Position numbers and translations under genes: made by a program
From: Deltaproteobacteria bacterium
Lineage (GTDB): Bacteria; Myxococcota_A; Polyangia; Nannocystales; Nannocystaceae
DNA length: 33,013 bases
Reading direction: 5' to 3'
Assembly (NCBI GenBank): GCA_947492135.1
Contig: CANLQR010000020.1
Coordinates: 1-33,013 of the forward strand
Notes under the pieces: model-generated
Databases searched by the model: none
Seen by the model: the letters and a program-made list of their open reading frames with translations, nothing else
Told to the model about the DNA's origin: nothing
Part shown: positions 8,155-19,618 of the stretch, piece after piece
Layout of the letters: every line of letters starts with the position of its first letter
How positions within the stretch are numbered: position 1 is the stretch's first letter

Positions 8155-9086
8155 AGACGGAGCCATCCTGGGAGCTGTTCGGCGCGTTCTTGGCGGTCAT
8201 GCGCGGCGGCAGCCTGTCGGCCGCGGCCCGGTCGTTGCGGGTGGCGCAGCCGACCATCCGACGGCAGATCGAAAAGCTCGAGTCGCAGCTCGGCGTCGTG
8301 CTCTTCACCCGCGGGCCCAACGGTCTGTCACCGACCGAGCTGGCCCTGGGCACGTTGCCGCATGCCGAGTCGATCGCCGCGGGCGCCCGCGCGATCGTCC
8401 GCTCGCTGTCCGGCGGCACCGATCATGATCGCGGCACCGTGCGGATCGCCTGCAGCGAGATCGTCGGCACCGAGGTCCTGCCCGCGATGCTCGCCGAGCT
8501 GTGCACCGAGCACCCGCGGCTGCAGATCGAGCTGTCGCTGTCGAACCGCAACGAGGATCTGCTGCGGCGCGATGCCGATGTCGCTGTTCGCATGGTTCGC
8601 CCGACCCAGCAGGGCCTCGTCACGCGCCGCGTGGGCGCGATCGAGCTCGGGCTCTACGCGACCCGGGACTACCTCGAGCGTCGCGGGGTGCCGGAGCAGC
8701 TGGACGCGCTGCTCGACGGCCACGCCCTGATCGGTGGCGACCGGATCCGCGACATCATCGATGCCCTCGCGCACGCGGGGCTCACCACGCGTCCCCGCGA
8801 CTTCACGCTGCGCACCGACAGCGACGCCGCTCAGCTCGCGGCGCTGCGGGCGGGCCTGGGCATCGGCGTGGCCCAAGTTCCGCTCGCCCAACGCGACCCG
8901 CGTTTGCGGCGCGTGGTGCCGAAGCTGCGATTCGAGCTCGAGACCTGGGTGGTCATGCACGAGGATCTGCGGGCGGTCCCGCGAGTCCGTCGGGTGTTCG
9001 ACCACCTCGTCGAACGACTCGCGGCGGCCACGTCGAGCGAACCCCACGCGCGCGCTCGCAAGCGTGCTCGCGGCGCGCCCGGCTAG
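8148..9086 (+). CDS. LysR-family transcriptional regulator
   Basis: The 312-residue protein has the LysR layout: a winged helix-turn-helix at about 5-65 (FGAFLAVMRGGSLSAAARSL, then QPTIRRQIEKLESQLGVVLF) and an effector-binding domain from about 95 (GTVRIACSEIVGTEVLP), slightly longer than typical because of a basic tail (ARARKRARGAPG). It presumably senses a small ligand and controls itself and the divergent DUF4260 gene. The ATG at 8148 lies inside the right arm of the inverted repeat and has no Shine-Dalgarno sequence. The gene ends 12 bases before the convergent secreted-protein gene. The ligand is unknown. Confidence 0.93.
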   Translation: MSETEPSWELFGAFLAVMRGGSLSAAARSLRVAQPTIRRQIEKLESQLGVVLFTRGPNGLSPTELALGTLPHAESIAAGARAIVRSLSGGTDHDRGTVRIACSEIVGTEVLPAMLAELCTEHPRLQIELSLSNRNEDLLRRDADVAVRMVRPTQQGLVTRRVGAIELGLYATRDYLERRGVPEQLDALLDGHALIGGDRIRDIIDALAHAGLTTRPRDFTLRTDSDAAQLAALRAGLGIGVAQVPLAQRDPRLRRVVPKLRFELETWVVMHEDLRAVPRVRRVFDHLVERLAAATSSEPHARARKRARGAPG

Positions 9087-9098
9087 CGCGCCCGCGTC

Positions 9099-9665
9099 CT
9101 ACTTGATGCCGTCGAGGGGATCGTCGCCACCGCCGTCGACGATCCGCTTGGTCTTCGGCTTTTCCTTGGGCTCCTCGACCGGCTCTTCGGGCGTGGGCTC
9201 CTCGGGTGCCGGCTGCGGCTTGTTCACCTTGGCGCTCACCGTGATCGCGATCGCGGCTCCACCGTCGATGCGGATGACCTCGCGCTTGAGGATCTCGGAA
9301 TCGACCGTCTGGGGCTCGATGACGGATCGGCCATCTTTGGTGTAGCCGACCGTGAGGGCGATGGTCTTGGCAGTGTCGTTGGTGCGATCGATCCGCAGCG
9401 ACACGTCATGCACGTGGTCGTCGACCTTGAAGGTCACGTTGCCATCGGCGCCCCAGTCGAGCAGCGCGCCGTCGTACTTGAGGGTCTTGCCGTTCGCCTG
9501 CTTGAGCTCGATCTTCACCGACGCGACATCGGTGGGCGCATCCTCGTCCTCGGCTTGCGCCGCGCAGGCCTCGGGTTCACCGGCGACAGCAGCCGTCGCG
9601 AACGGCGACACCGCCAAGGCCAGCGCGAGTGGGGCGAACCAGGCTAGAGGCGAACGAAGCACCAT
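9099..9665 (-). CDS. Small secreted protein of unknown function
   Basis: The 188-residue protein starts with a clear signal peptide (hydrophobic core WFAPLALALAVSPFATAAVAG, likely cut near residue 29). Residues 48-145 look like a single beta-rich domain (VKIELKQANGKTLKYDGALLDW...). A Pro/Glu/Lys-rich tail (PAPEEPTPEEPVEEPKEKPK) follows, ending in DGGGDDPLDGIK. Such tails are common in proteins that span or contact the wall. I do not recognise the family. It is convergent with LysR and divergent from the muramidase region; no strong ribosome-binding site was seen before the ATG at 9665. Confidence 0.72.
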   Translation of the reverse strand: MVLRSPLAWFAPLALALAVSPFATAAVAGEPEACAAQAEDEDAPTDVASVKIELKQANGKTLKYDGALLDWGADGNVTFKVDDHVHDVSLRIDRTNDTAKTIALTVGYTKDGRSVIEPQTVDSEILKREVIRIDGGAAIAITVSAKVNKPQPAPEEPTPEEPVEEPKEKPKTKRIVDGGGDDPLDGIK

Positions 9666-10010
9666 TTGAGAAGCTTAGACGGTGTCCGGGCGTGGGCAAA
9701 CCCGGTTCGATGTCGGAGAAGTCTCATGCGCGGCCGCCAACACCGCGGGTGGTTGGGGCGGAGCCAGCCCGGCTTTTGGACGACGCTGCACGCGGTGGGG
9801 GCGAATGCGGCCCACCGGGCCACGAAACCGGTCGCCACGGGCATTGTGACACCACCGCGCCGAGCCGCCGCGCCAGGTGCAAACGGATCGCAGATTACGT
9901 TCCTTCGGCCCGGCTATGGCCGCCAAAACCGGAGCCCCACCGCTACGTCGTGGTGCGTAGTCGGCCGCCAAGCTGCGCCCAACCGCGGGTGGCCCGGGTA
10001 CGGTGCCAAC
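9666..10010. other. 345-bp gap before the first muramidase gene
   Basis: The muramidase reading frame stays open through this stretch from 9666, but the translation (Arg/Trp/Gly-rich, no domain) looks non-coding and lacks a signal peptide. It presumably holds the divergent promoters of the secreted-protein gene and the muramidase gene; I see no convincing promoter boxes. Confidence 0.5.
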
Positions 10011-11585
10011 GTGCCGGCTGCCACCTTCGGTTTTTTCCACCTGCTGCTGCTGGCTTCCGAGCCGGCTTCCGACCTGGCTTCCGACCTGGAGTCCGGCCCG
10101 ATCGGGAGACCCGCGGGAACGATGGGCGCGGGTCTTGGCGGCTTCGCTGCGCAGGCAGATCCGAGCGCCGCGACCACCTGTCCCGACGGCCAGACACTGC
10201 CGGGCATCGACGTCTCGAAGTGGCAGGGCGACATCGACTGGAACGCGGTCGCCGGCGACGGCATCGTCTACGCGATCGTCCGGGCGACCCACGGCGTCAA
10301 CACGATCGACGAGTGGTTCGACAGCAACTGGAACGAGTCGCGTGCCGCCGGGCTGTACGTCGGCGTGTATCAGTACTTCGAGCCTGGCCAGGATCCGATC
10401 GCGCAGGCCGACCTCATGCTCGAGATGATGGGGCCGCTGGGTCCCGAGGATCTGCCGCCGGTGATCGACGTCGAGAGTCATGGCGATCTTCCACCGGCCG
10501 AGGTCGCCTCGGCCGTCGCGCAGTGGATCACCCACGTCGAGGCCCAGACCGGCATCAAGCCGATCATCTACACCGGGCGCTATTTCTGGCAGGACTACGT
10601 GCAGTCGCCGGCGTTCGCGGATTATCCGCTGTGGATCGCCCACTACACCGATGCGTGTCCCAACATCCCCGACCAATGGAGCGACTGGGCGTTTCACCAA
10701 TACACCGACTCGGGCAGCGTGGCGGGGGTCCCTGGCAACGTCGATCGCAACGACTTCAACGGCGACCTCGCGGCGCTTGCAGGGCTTTTCGCAGCGCCTG
10801 CCGAGTGCGGCGACGCGCTGTGCTCGGGTGACGAGAACGCCGATGCGTGCGCCGTCGACTGTCCCCCTTGCGGCACCATCGCTGCGGCCGGAGGCGACCT
10901 CGACGACGGCGATGCGTGCTTCGAGCTGGCCGGGTCCCCGGAGTACTGGCGCCACGTCACCGAAGGTGAGCAAGGCGACAGCGTGTGGACAGCAGTGACG
11001 GACTTCGACACGCCGTCGAACTATGCCCGCGCCGAGCTGCACTTCGCCGAGGCCGGTCGCTACCAGATCGAAGCCCATCTCGTGGGCGCCTACGCTCAGT
11101 CCACGCTGGCCAGCTATGCCGTCACGCATACCGACGGTACGACCGCAGTACCCGTCGATCAGTCGACGCAGTCGGGCTGGATCAGCCTGGGCGAGTTCGA
11201 CTTTTCTGCGGGTGGGCACGATCAGGCGATCCGACTCGATGACAACACCGGCGAGCCCACGAGCGTCGAGGTCCGACTGGGCATCGACGCGTTCCGGCTC
11301 ACTCGCCTCGATCTCCCCGATGCAGCCGAGGACACCGGCAACGACTCCAGCGGTGGTCAGGGGTCCGATGCCGGCGACGAGGAGACCTCCGAGGCGCCAG
11401 ACGAGAATGGGAACGAGAGCGAGAGCGACGGCGGATTCTCCGACGAAGACACCGGAGTCCTGCCGCCATTCGACGGCGAGGCCGAGTCAGGCTGCGGCTG
11501 CGCCACCCAAGGCGGGCGGGCGCCGCTCGGATTGGTGGTGATCGTGGCGAGTTCTGCAATGCGATCGCGTCGCCGCCGACGCTGA
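10011..11585 (+). CDS. Secreted GH25 muramidase with golvesin-like domain and MYXO-CTERM-like tail (copy 1)
   Basis: From GTG 10011 the protein has 524 residues. Residues 66-255 form a GH25 lysozyme domain: GIDVSKWQGDIDW with Asp67, VIDVES with Asp153 and Glu155, and PLWIAHYT. GH25 enzymes cut the MurNAc-GlcNAc bond of peptidoglycan. A beta domain at about 300-433 resembles the golvesin C-terminal/Xly-type binding domain (VPVDQSTQSGWISLGEF). An acidic Ser/Gly linker leads to SGCGCATQ, a hydrophobic stretch and a poly-Arg end, the layout of MYXO-CTERM surface sorting signals. The start is doubtful: the first residues (ATFGFFHLLLLASE) are hydrophobic but lack a basic n-region, and a 12-bp repeat follows. 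ATG 10122 is an alternative without a signal peptide. The last codons lie in a 73-bp repeat. It closely resembles the 16242-17801 product. Confidence 0.9.
   Translation: MPAATFGFFHLLLLASEPASDLASDLESGPIGRPAGTMGAGLGGFAAQADPSAATTCPDGQTLPGIDVSKWQGDIDWNAVAGDGIVYAIVRATHGVNTIDEWFDSNWNESRAAGLYVGVYQYFEPGQDPIAQADLMLEMMGPLGPEDLPPVIDVESHGDLPPAEVASAVAQWITHVEAQTGIKPIIYTGRYFWQDYVQSPAFADYPLWIAHYTDACPNIPDQWSDWAFHQYTDSGSVAGVPGNVDRNDFNGDLAALAGLFAAPAECGDALCSGDENADACAVDCPPCGTIAAAGGDLDDGDACFELAGSPEYWRHVTEGEQGDSVWTAVTDFDTPSNYARAELHFAEAGRYQIEAHLVGAYAQSTLASYAVTHTDGTTAVPVDQSTQSGWISLGEFDFSAGGHDQAIRLDDNTGEPTSVEVRLGIDAFRLTRLDLPDAAEDTGNDSSGGQGSDAGDEETSEAPDENGNESESDGGFSDEDTGVLPPFDGEAESGCGCATQGGRAPLGLVVIVASSAMRSRRRRR
10052..10099 (+). 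repeat. 12-bp tandem repeat in the 5' part of muramidase copy 1
   Basis: Four units (10052-10063, 10064-10075, 10076-10087, 10088-10099) follow GGCTTCCGACCT with increasing divergence at the ends. They encode ASEP-ASDL-ASDL-ESGP just after the hydrophobic segment. A run of six T precedes at 10032-10037. The second muramidase lacks this repeat. Confidence 0.8.
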
Positions 11586-11618
11586 TCACGTGAACGCGTA
11601 CGGACGAGGCATCGCAGC
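11546..11618 (+). repeat. 73-bp hairpin repeat, copy A, spanning the muramidase stop codon
   Basis: This 73-base segment matches 16000-16072 with four mismatches, including a 38-base identical block (11552-11589). Its core folds: GCGTCG (11567-11572) pairs with CGACGC (11577-11582), extended by GATC at 11563-11566 and 11584-11587 with one bulged T. Copy A encodes the final MRSRRRRR of the muramidase, and the TGA (11583-11585) sits in the stem. The match runs 33 bases beyond the stop, so it is not just protein conservation. Confidence 0.9.
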
Positions 11619-11741
11619 GTAGCGTAGCGCGACCCGTTGCCATCAGGACGGGGCTGCGCGGAAGCGGCGCGGCCGCGCTACCATGACGCTGTCGCCTTGA
11701 CCTCACCTGGCCCCACCCCCGAGTCGAGCAGCGATCTCGCC

Positions 11742-14588
<2,847 letters not shown>

Positions 14589-14677
14589 CGTGCTGTTTTC
14601 TCAGGTGGCGTGGTTCGGCTCCGACGCGATTGTGTTTGGCGCGCGCAGAACCGCTCGTCGTCCCGGCCCATCGTCGG

Positions 14678-15889
14678 CTAGCGGCGCATCATGCCGTCGA
14701 TCTGCTGGCGAAGATATTCGCTGATCTCGGCCTTGGGCGCGCTCCGCAGGCGCTGGAGCTCGAACACGATCTTGATCTCGCGATCGAACTTGAACAGCGC
14801 GGTCTTCTCGACCTCGAGGTGCATCTGCAGGTTCGTGCCGAGGTACTCGACGGTCACGTTGACGTCGGAGATGCCGAGCTGCTGGCTGAGCTGCGCGGGG
14901 GGCTGGAACGTGCCGGTGAAGCGCTGGCCCAGCGGCGCCGGCTCGAGCTCGTTGAGCCGGTAGTCGAGGCCGCCCAGCGCGTCGCGCAAGCGCTCGATAT
15001 CGACGTTGCGCATGTTGATGTCGCTCTGCGCGTCGATGTCGAACGCCCAGTCGATGTCGACGTAGCCGCGCACCTCCCAGTGCACGTTCTTGCCGGAGTT
15101 CGACACGCCCGGGGGCACGCGCAGCGTGAACGGCAGCGGCAGCACCTCGTTCTTCTTCGCCTTCCACGGGCCCTGGCGCACGAGCATGCGATCCCAGACG
15201 TGGCCCTTACTCGGGCCTTTCTTGTGGAACTCGACGAGCTCGACGACGATCGATGCGACGCTCTCATCGTCCATCGCGGTGAACTCGACGAAGCCCTCGA
15301 GCTTGTCGTCGTTCTCGTACGTGTCGCGTGCCAGCGCGATGAGCAGTGCGCCGTTCTCGTTGCTGCCCTGGCGGCGATACGGGAAGTCGGCGGGCTTGGG
15401 CACCGCGCTGCCGCCGACGCCGATCGTCGCTCCGATCGCGGCCATGGAGCCCGACGCGGGGCCCGCGGACTGGGCCCCGGCTTGGGCCGGGAGGCTCGAC
15501 TGCGCCGCCGCCTGCTGCGCGGCCTTGTGGGCCTCGATCATCGCGCGAAGCTGCCCGGACATCTCGCCGATGATCGTCGCGCCGCCGGTCCGCGGCCACG
15601 ACGCCGCGAGCGGCACGTGACCGAGGAAGATCTGCTGGCCGGCCTGGATCGCGACCGGGACACCGCGCTGGAGCGCCACGCCATTGACCCACGTGCCGTT
15701 GCTCGATCCCCAGTCGCGGATCCACGCCGTGCCCTTCGCATCCAGCGTGATCTCGGCGTGGTGTCGCGAGATGCTCGCGTCGTTGCCGAGCAGCGTGCAG
15801 TAGGTGGGATCGCGCCCGACCATCACGCGCGGGTTGCTGAGGGCGTCGAGCGTGATGGATTGGGTGCCGAGCTGGAGCGTGAGCGTCAT
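14678..15889 (-). CDS. FHA domain fused to arrestin/Spo0M-like domain
   Basis: The 403-residue protein begins with a forkhead-associated domain (about 1-95): VGRDP, ISRHHAEI with Ser40, Arg42 and His43, and WGSSNGTWVNG (60-70), the residues used to bind phosphothreonine. An Ala/Gln/Gly-rich linker (115-175) leads to a beta-sandwich region (about 182-290, VRGYVDIDWAFDIDAQSDI) that resembles the arrestin-like Spo0M family. The last ~110 residues are charged and end in an amphipathic helix (YLRQQIDGMMRR). No signal peptide or membrane segment is seen, so it should be cytoplasmic. Upstream of the ATG lies AAGGCGG, a usable ribosome-binding site. A role as adaptor that docks on a phosphorylated kinase is inference. 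Confidence 0.87.
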   Translation of the reverse strand: MTLTLQLGTQSITLDALSNPRVMVGRDPTYCTLLGNDASISRHHAEITLDAKGTAWIRDWGSSNGTWVNGVALQRGVPVAIQAGQQIFLGHVPLAASWPRTGGATIIGEMSGQLRAMIEAHKAAQQAAAQSSLPAQAGAQSAGPASGSMAAIGATIGVGGSAVPKPADFPYRRQGSNENGALLIALARDTYENDDKLEGFVEFTAMDDESVASIVVELVEFHKKGPSKGHVWDRMLVRQGPWKAKKNEVLPLPFTLRVPPGVSNSGKNVHWEVRGYVDIDWAFDIDAQSDINMRNVDIERLRDALGGLDYRLNELEPAPLGQRFTGTFQPPAQLSQQLGISDVNVTVEYLGTNLQMHLEVEKTALFKFDREIKIVFELQRLRSAPKAEISEYLRQQIDGMMRR

Positions 15890-16241
15890 CGGTTAGCCGC
15901 CTTTACCGGAGGCCAGAGCATCGCACCCTAGCGCGCGCCGGGGGAAGGGGCACGCGTTCACGTCGAGTCGATCGCGCGGAGCACCGCGGCACCGCGACGG
16001 GCGATTTCTGCAATGCGATCGCGTCGCCGCCGACGCTGATCACCAGAACGCGTACGGACGAGGCGTCGCAGCTCGAATCGCGGCTCGCGGGAACCTCGAG
16101 GGGGGCATCGGCAACGCGGCCTGTTGGTGCTGCGCAAGCGACAGCGATCGACGTACGCAGGGGTACGTAGGGCCGCCGGACAGCGCTCGGTGCTGGCCTG
16201 ATCAAGCCGTATGGTGCACTGGGGTCGTGGCCGGGACGGGG
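15890..16241. other. 352-bp gap between divergent FHA-arrestin and muramidase copy 2 genes
   Basis: The gap should hold promoters for both flanking genes. Its main visible structure is copy B of the 73-bp repeat at 16000-16072. I found no gene and no convincing promoter boxes. A long minus-strand frame passing through here and antisense to the muramidase is a high-GC shadow. Confidence 0.55.
16000..16072 (+). repeat. 73-bp hairpin repeat, copy B, intergenic
   Basis: Same element as at 11546-11618, 4454 bases away and in the same orientation. The hairpin core (16017-16041) is identical to copy A, and the frame that gives MRSRRRRR and stop is intact, but the preceding bases encode no hydrophobic segment or Cys motif. 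It lies about 170 bases upstream of the second muramidase gene. Confidence 0.9.
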
Positions 16242-17801
16242 ATGCAAACGATGCGGAACAATCATCAATACGCGCGAAGAACTCGAATGCCAGTGAGACT
16301 CGACGGCCGCGCCGCGCTGCTTGCGGTGCTCGCGATCGGATCCCTCGGCCTGGCGGCTCCGGCCGAGGCGGCCCAAAGCCCGGCGCATCCCGCCGACGAC
16401 CGCGAGATGGGCGATGGCCTCGCCGACTACGAGGTTGCGGCCGCGGGGCTCGCCGCCGGTCGCGACCCCGTCGCGGCCGCGCGCGAAGACGAGATCACCG
16501 GCGAGCGCGAGCCGATGGCCGCGACCTGTGCCGATGGCGTCACCACCCTGGGCATCGACATCTCCAAGTGGCAAGGCGACGTCGACTGGACCAAGGTCGC
16601 CAATGGCGGGGTGAAATTCGCGTTCGTGCGGGTGTCCCACGGGCTCAACACGATCGATCAATGGTTCGATAGCAACTGGGCAGAGGCTCGTGCTGCGGGG
16701 CTGCACGTCGGTGTCTATCAGTACTTCGAGCCCGGTCAGAGCGCCACGGCCCAGGCCGATCTGCTGCTCGAGCGCATGGGCGCGCTGGGACCGGGCGATC
16801 TGCCGCCGGTGATCGACGTCGAAAGCCATGGCAATCTGCCCGCGGCGGAGGTCGCCGCGGCGGTCACCGAATGGGTCGCTCGGGTCGAAGGTGCAACTGG
16901 CGTCAAGCCTATCGTCTACACCGGTCGCTACTTCTGGCAGGACTACGTCAAGTCGGCCGCGTTTGCCGGTTACCCGCTGTGGATCGCTCACTACACCAAC
17001 GCGTGCCCGAACTTGCCGTCGCAGTGGGCCGACTGGACCGTGCATCAATACACCGACAAGGGCGTGGTCAACGGGGTGTCGGGACCGACCGACACCAACC
17101 GCTTCAACGGTGACGAGGCCGCATTGCTCGCGTTTGCCAGCGGAAGCGACGGCGGTGGCGACGAGCCGCCGCCACCGGCCGCCGGCGGCTGCGGTGTGAT
17201 CGCACCCGAAGGCGACACGATCATCGACAACGGTGAGGAATGCTATGTCCTGCAAGGTTCGGAGCAGTGGTGGCGCAACGTCGCCGGCGTCGGCATCGAC
17301 AACGACGTGGTCTGGACGGGCACGACCAAGTCGACCAAGACCAACTCGGCCGAGGTCGCCTTCGAGTTCGAAGTGGCCGGGATCTACCGGCTCGAGGCGA
17401 ACATTCCCAAGCCGCACAACACCACCAAGCAGGCGAAGTACAAGATCCAGCACGCCGGAGGTTTGGCGTCGGTGACCGTGAACCAGTCGACCAAGAACGG
17501 CTGGGTCAGCCTCGGGGATTACAGCTTCGATGCGGGCACGGGCCAGTCGGTGAGCCTCGCAGACCTCACCGGAGAGGCGAACTCACTGGGTCGCAAGGTG
17601 GTGTTCGATGCCTTCCGCCTGACGATGATCGGCCAAGGCGCACGCCAAGGCGGGGACGATGCGGGAGCAGGGCTGGGTGGAGTCGACTACGCGCGCGGTG
17701 ATGGCGAGGCCAGCTGCGCGGTCGGAGGGCCCGGTGCGGGCGCCGGCTGGGCGTTCGGGGTGTTGTTGCTCGGGCTGTCCAGACGACGTCCACGGGGGTG
17801 A
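16242..17801 (+). CDS. Secreted GH25 muramidase with golvesin-like domain and MYXO-CTERM-like tail (copy 2)
   Basis: From ATG 16242 the protein has 519 residues. A good signal peptide (MPVRLDGRAALLAVLAIGSL, cut near AEAA) supports secretion; ATG 16287 would give the most standard signal peptide, with GAAGA 7 bases upstream, so the true start may be there. GTG 16227 is also open. The GH25 domain (about 103-298) has GIDISKWQGDVDW (Asp106), VIDVES (Asp192, Glu194) and PLWIAHYT. A golvesin/Xly-like domain follows at about 315-463 (VTVNQSTKNGWVSLGDYSF). The end ASCAVGGPGAGAGW, a short hydrophobic stretch and RRRPRG fits a MYXO-CTERM signal. It probably cuts peptidoglycan at or beyond the cell surface. 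It is a close paralogue of the 10011-11585 product, but its tail is unrelated to the 73-bp repeat. Confidence 0.93.
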   Translation: MQTMRNNHQYARRTRMPVRLDGRAALLAVLAIGSLGLAAPAEAAQSPAHPADDREMGDGLADYEVAAAGLAAGRDPVAAAREDEITGEREPMAATCADGVTTLGIDISKWQGDVDWTKVANGGVKFAFVRVSHGLNTIDQWFDSNWAEARAAGLHVGVYQYFEPGQSATAQADLLLERMGALGPGDLPPVIDVESHGNLPAAEVAAAVTEWVARVEGATGVKPIVYTGRYFWQDYVKSAAFAGYPLWIAHYTNACPNLPSQWADWTVHQYTDKGVVNGVSGPTDTNRFNGDEAALLAFASGSDGGGDEPPPPAAGGCGVIAPEGDTIIDNGEECYVLQGSEQWWRNVAGVGIDNDVVWTGTTKSTKTNSAEVAFEFEVAGIYRLEANIPKPHNTTKQAKYKIQHAGGLASVTVNQSTKNGWVSLGDYSFDAGTGQSVSLADLTGEANSLGRKVVFDAFRLTMIGQGARQGGDDAGAGLGGVDYARGDGEASCAVGGPGAGAGWAFGVLLLGLSRRRPRG

Positions 17802-17895
17802 GGGACAGCCCCGGACCCATAAGTCGCGCAACGCCCCATCGACTCGCGAGCGCGAGGCGTTCGCGCCTCGTGCCAGTGCCGGCTACACTGCGCGT

Positions 17896-19602
17896 ATGGA
17901 TCGTTCTGCTGGTTGGGTATCGGGGCACTGCTTTGGATTGTTCACTGTCCTCGCGCTGGGGTGCGGCTCGCGGGTGGAGCCGCCCGGCGGCGCCGACAGC
18001 AGCTCGACCGGGACCGAGGGTGGTCCGGGCAATCCCAGCGACCCGACCTCGGATACCGGCGACCCGGGTGGCGGCATCGGCCTGTCGGTCAACCGGGATG
18101 TCGACATCCTGTTCGTGATCGACAACTCCGGTTCGATGGGTCGAACCCAGGGCCGCCTCGCGTCGAGCGCTCCGGCGCTCATCGAAGTGCTCGAGGATCC
18201 GGCGGTCGCTGCGAACTACCGCATCGGCATCACCACCACCGACAACGGCAACCCGTGGTGCGGGAGCACGTCACCCGAGGCCGGAAACCTCCAGCTGTCG
18301 AGCTGCCGCTCTCGCACCGGCGAGTTCGTCTTCAACGGCAATCCACCCGCGGACGCGACCGCAATCGCATGCACGGATGTCTGCGCCACCGACTCGCTCG
18401 AGATCGTTCCGACCACCACCGAGTTCGACAGCCAACCGCGCCCGCGCCCATGGCTGGAATCGAGTGAAGGGAAAACCAACCTCGCCAACGACGTGACGAC
18501 CACGGAGGCGCTCCAATGCGCCGGACCGCAGGGCATCGCCGGTTGCGGTTTCGAGTCGCACCTCGAGTCGATGTACAAGGCCTTCTTGCGCATGCAAAAC
18601 AGCGACGAGGAGGCGTACGGCTTCTTGCGCAGCAGCGCGGTGCTTTCCATCATCATTGTATCGGACGAGGTTGACTGCTCGTACAACAACGCCCACCAGA
18701 GCATCTTCTTGCCCGAGTCCGAGGGTGGCAACCCATCGGTGTTCTGGTCGGACCCCGACGCGTCCGCGCCGAGTTCGGCGGTGTGCTGGAACGCCGGCGT
18801 GCTCTGCGAGGGCAGCGGCACGCCCTACGACAGCTGCACATCCTCCAACAAGGACACCAGTGGCAACATCGGCGTCACCGACGATGAAGCGGTGCTGCAT
18901 CCGGTGGCCCGCTATGCCGACTTCGTGCAGGCACTCGAGTCCACCAAGCAGCAGATCACCCCGAGCCAGGAGGTTCTCGTCCATCTGATCGCGGGTGTTC
19001 CCGACGGCTATGACGGCGAGCTGACGTACGCGAACTCCCTGGACCCGATCGATCAAGGTGACTTTGGGATCGGGCCGGGCTGCAGCTTCGATGACGGGGA
19101 CCCGCAGACGCCACCGGTGAGCGCACGCCCGCCGGTGCGGATGCGCGAGTTCGCCGAGGCGTTCGAGGTCAGTGGGGTCCCGAACATCTACTCGATCTGC
19201 CAGGAGAGCTACTCGGACGCCGTCGAGGCGATCGCCAACACCATCGCCGATCAGCTCAGGCCGGCGTGCATGCCGAGCTGCGTGGCCGACACCGATCAGA
19301 TCATGCCGGGCGTGCAGCCGCAATGCACGATGACCCAGGAAGCGCCCGATGTTGCCAGTGGCAGCGTGATCGAGACCACCGTCGAGCCCTGCCTCGCAGG
19401 TGGTGAGCTCGCCGGGGACCAAGACGTCTGCTACGTCGCGCTGGTGAGCGATCAGCTCTCGGACTTCTGCGCCGACGAGGGCTGGAACCTCGAGTTTCGC
19501 CTGGTACGCCGGCCGGGCGTGCCCGCACCAGGCGGCACCTTCGTGAGTGCCAACTGCGAGCTGTCGCAGAACAAGGCGATCGATTGCCCGAACCTGCCGT
19601 AG
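17896..19602 (+). CDS. Von Willebrand factor A-domain lipoprotein
   Basis: From ATG 17896 the protein has 568 residues. A signal peptide ends in a lipobox (VLALGC, Cys23), followed by a Ser/Thr/Gly/Asp-rich linker. The VWA domain starts near 68 (VDILFVIDNSGSM) with the MIDAS DxSxS at Asp76-Ser80, which binds a metal ion and usually a protein ligand. Many Cys pairs in the middle and end (CSYNNAHQ, CMPSCVADTD, DFCADEGWNLEF) suggest a disulfide-bonded outer protein. The frame is open upstream to 17659, but that part overlaps the muramidase tail and lacks a signal. Its last ~50 codons have a degraded copy on the same strand at 22862-22960. The partner is unknown. Confidence 0.92.
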   Translation: MDRSAGWVSGHCFGLFTVLALGCGSRVEPPGGADSSSTGTEGGPGNPSDPTSDTGDPGGGIGLSVNRDVDILFVIDNSGSMGRTQGRLASSAPALIEVLEDPAVAANYRIGITTTDNGNPWCGSTSPEAGNLQLSSCRSRTGEFVFNGNPPADATAIACTDVCATDSLEIVPTTTEFDSQPRPRPWLESSEGKTNLANDVTTTEALQCAGPQGIAGCGFESHLESMYKAFLRMQNSDEEAYGFLRSSAVLSIIIVSDEVDCSYNNAHQSIFLPESEGGNPSVFWSDPDASAPSSAVCWNAGVLCEGSGTPYDSCTSSNKDTSGNIGVTDDEAVLHPVARYADFVQALESTKQQITPSQEVLVHLIAGVPDGYDGELTYANSLDPIDQGDFGIGPGCSFDDGDPQTPPVSARPPVRMREFAEAFEVSGVPNIYSICQESYSDAVEAIANTIADQLRPACMPSCVADTDQIMPGVQPQCTMTQEAPDVASGSVIETTVEPCLAGGELAGDQDVCYVALVSDQLSDFCADEGWNLEFRLVRRPGVPAPGGTFVSANCELSQNKAIDCPNLP

Positions 19603-19618
19603 GCACCGCAGCCCTGGA

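Noticed and set aside
11563-11587. Intrinsic terminator after muramidase copy 1
   Set aside because: The hairpin is good but no T-run follows, and an identical hairpin occurs in copy B away from any gene end.
14630-15931. 433-residue plus-strand frame antisense to the FHA-arrestin gene
   Set aside because: Low-complexity shadow; the opposite strand shows FHA residues and a usable ribosome-binding site.
15903-17453. 516-residue minus-strand frame antisense to muramidase copy 2
   Set aside because: Mirrors the muramidase codons; a similar shadow lies antisense to copy 1 (9675-11219). Their similarity only reflects the paralogous genes.
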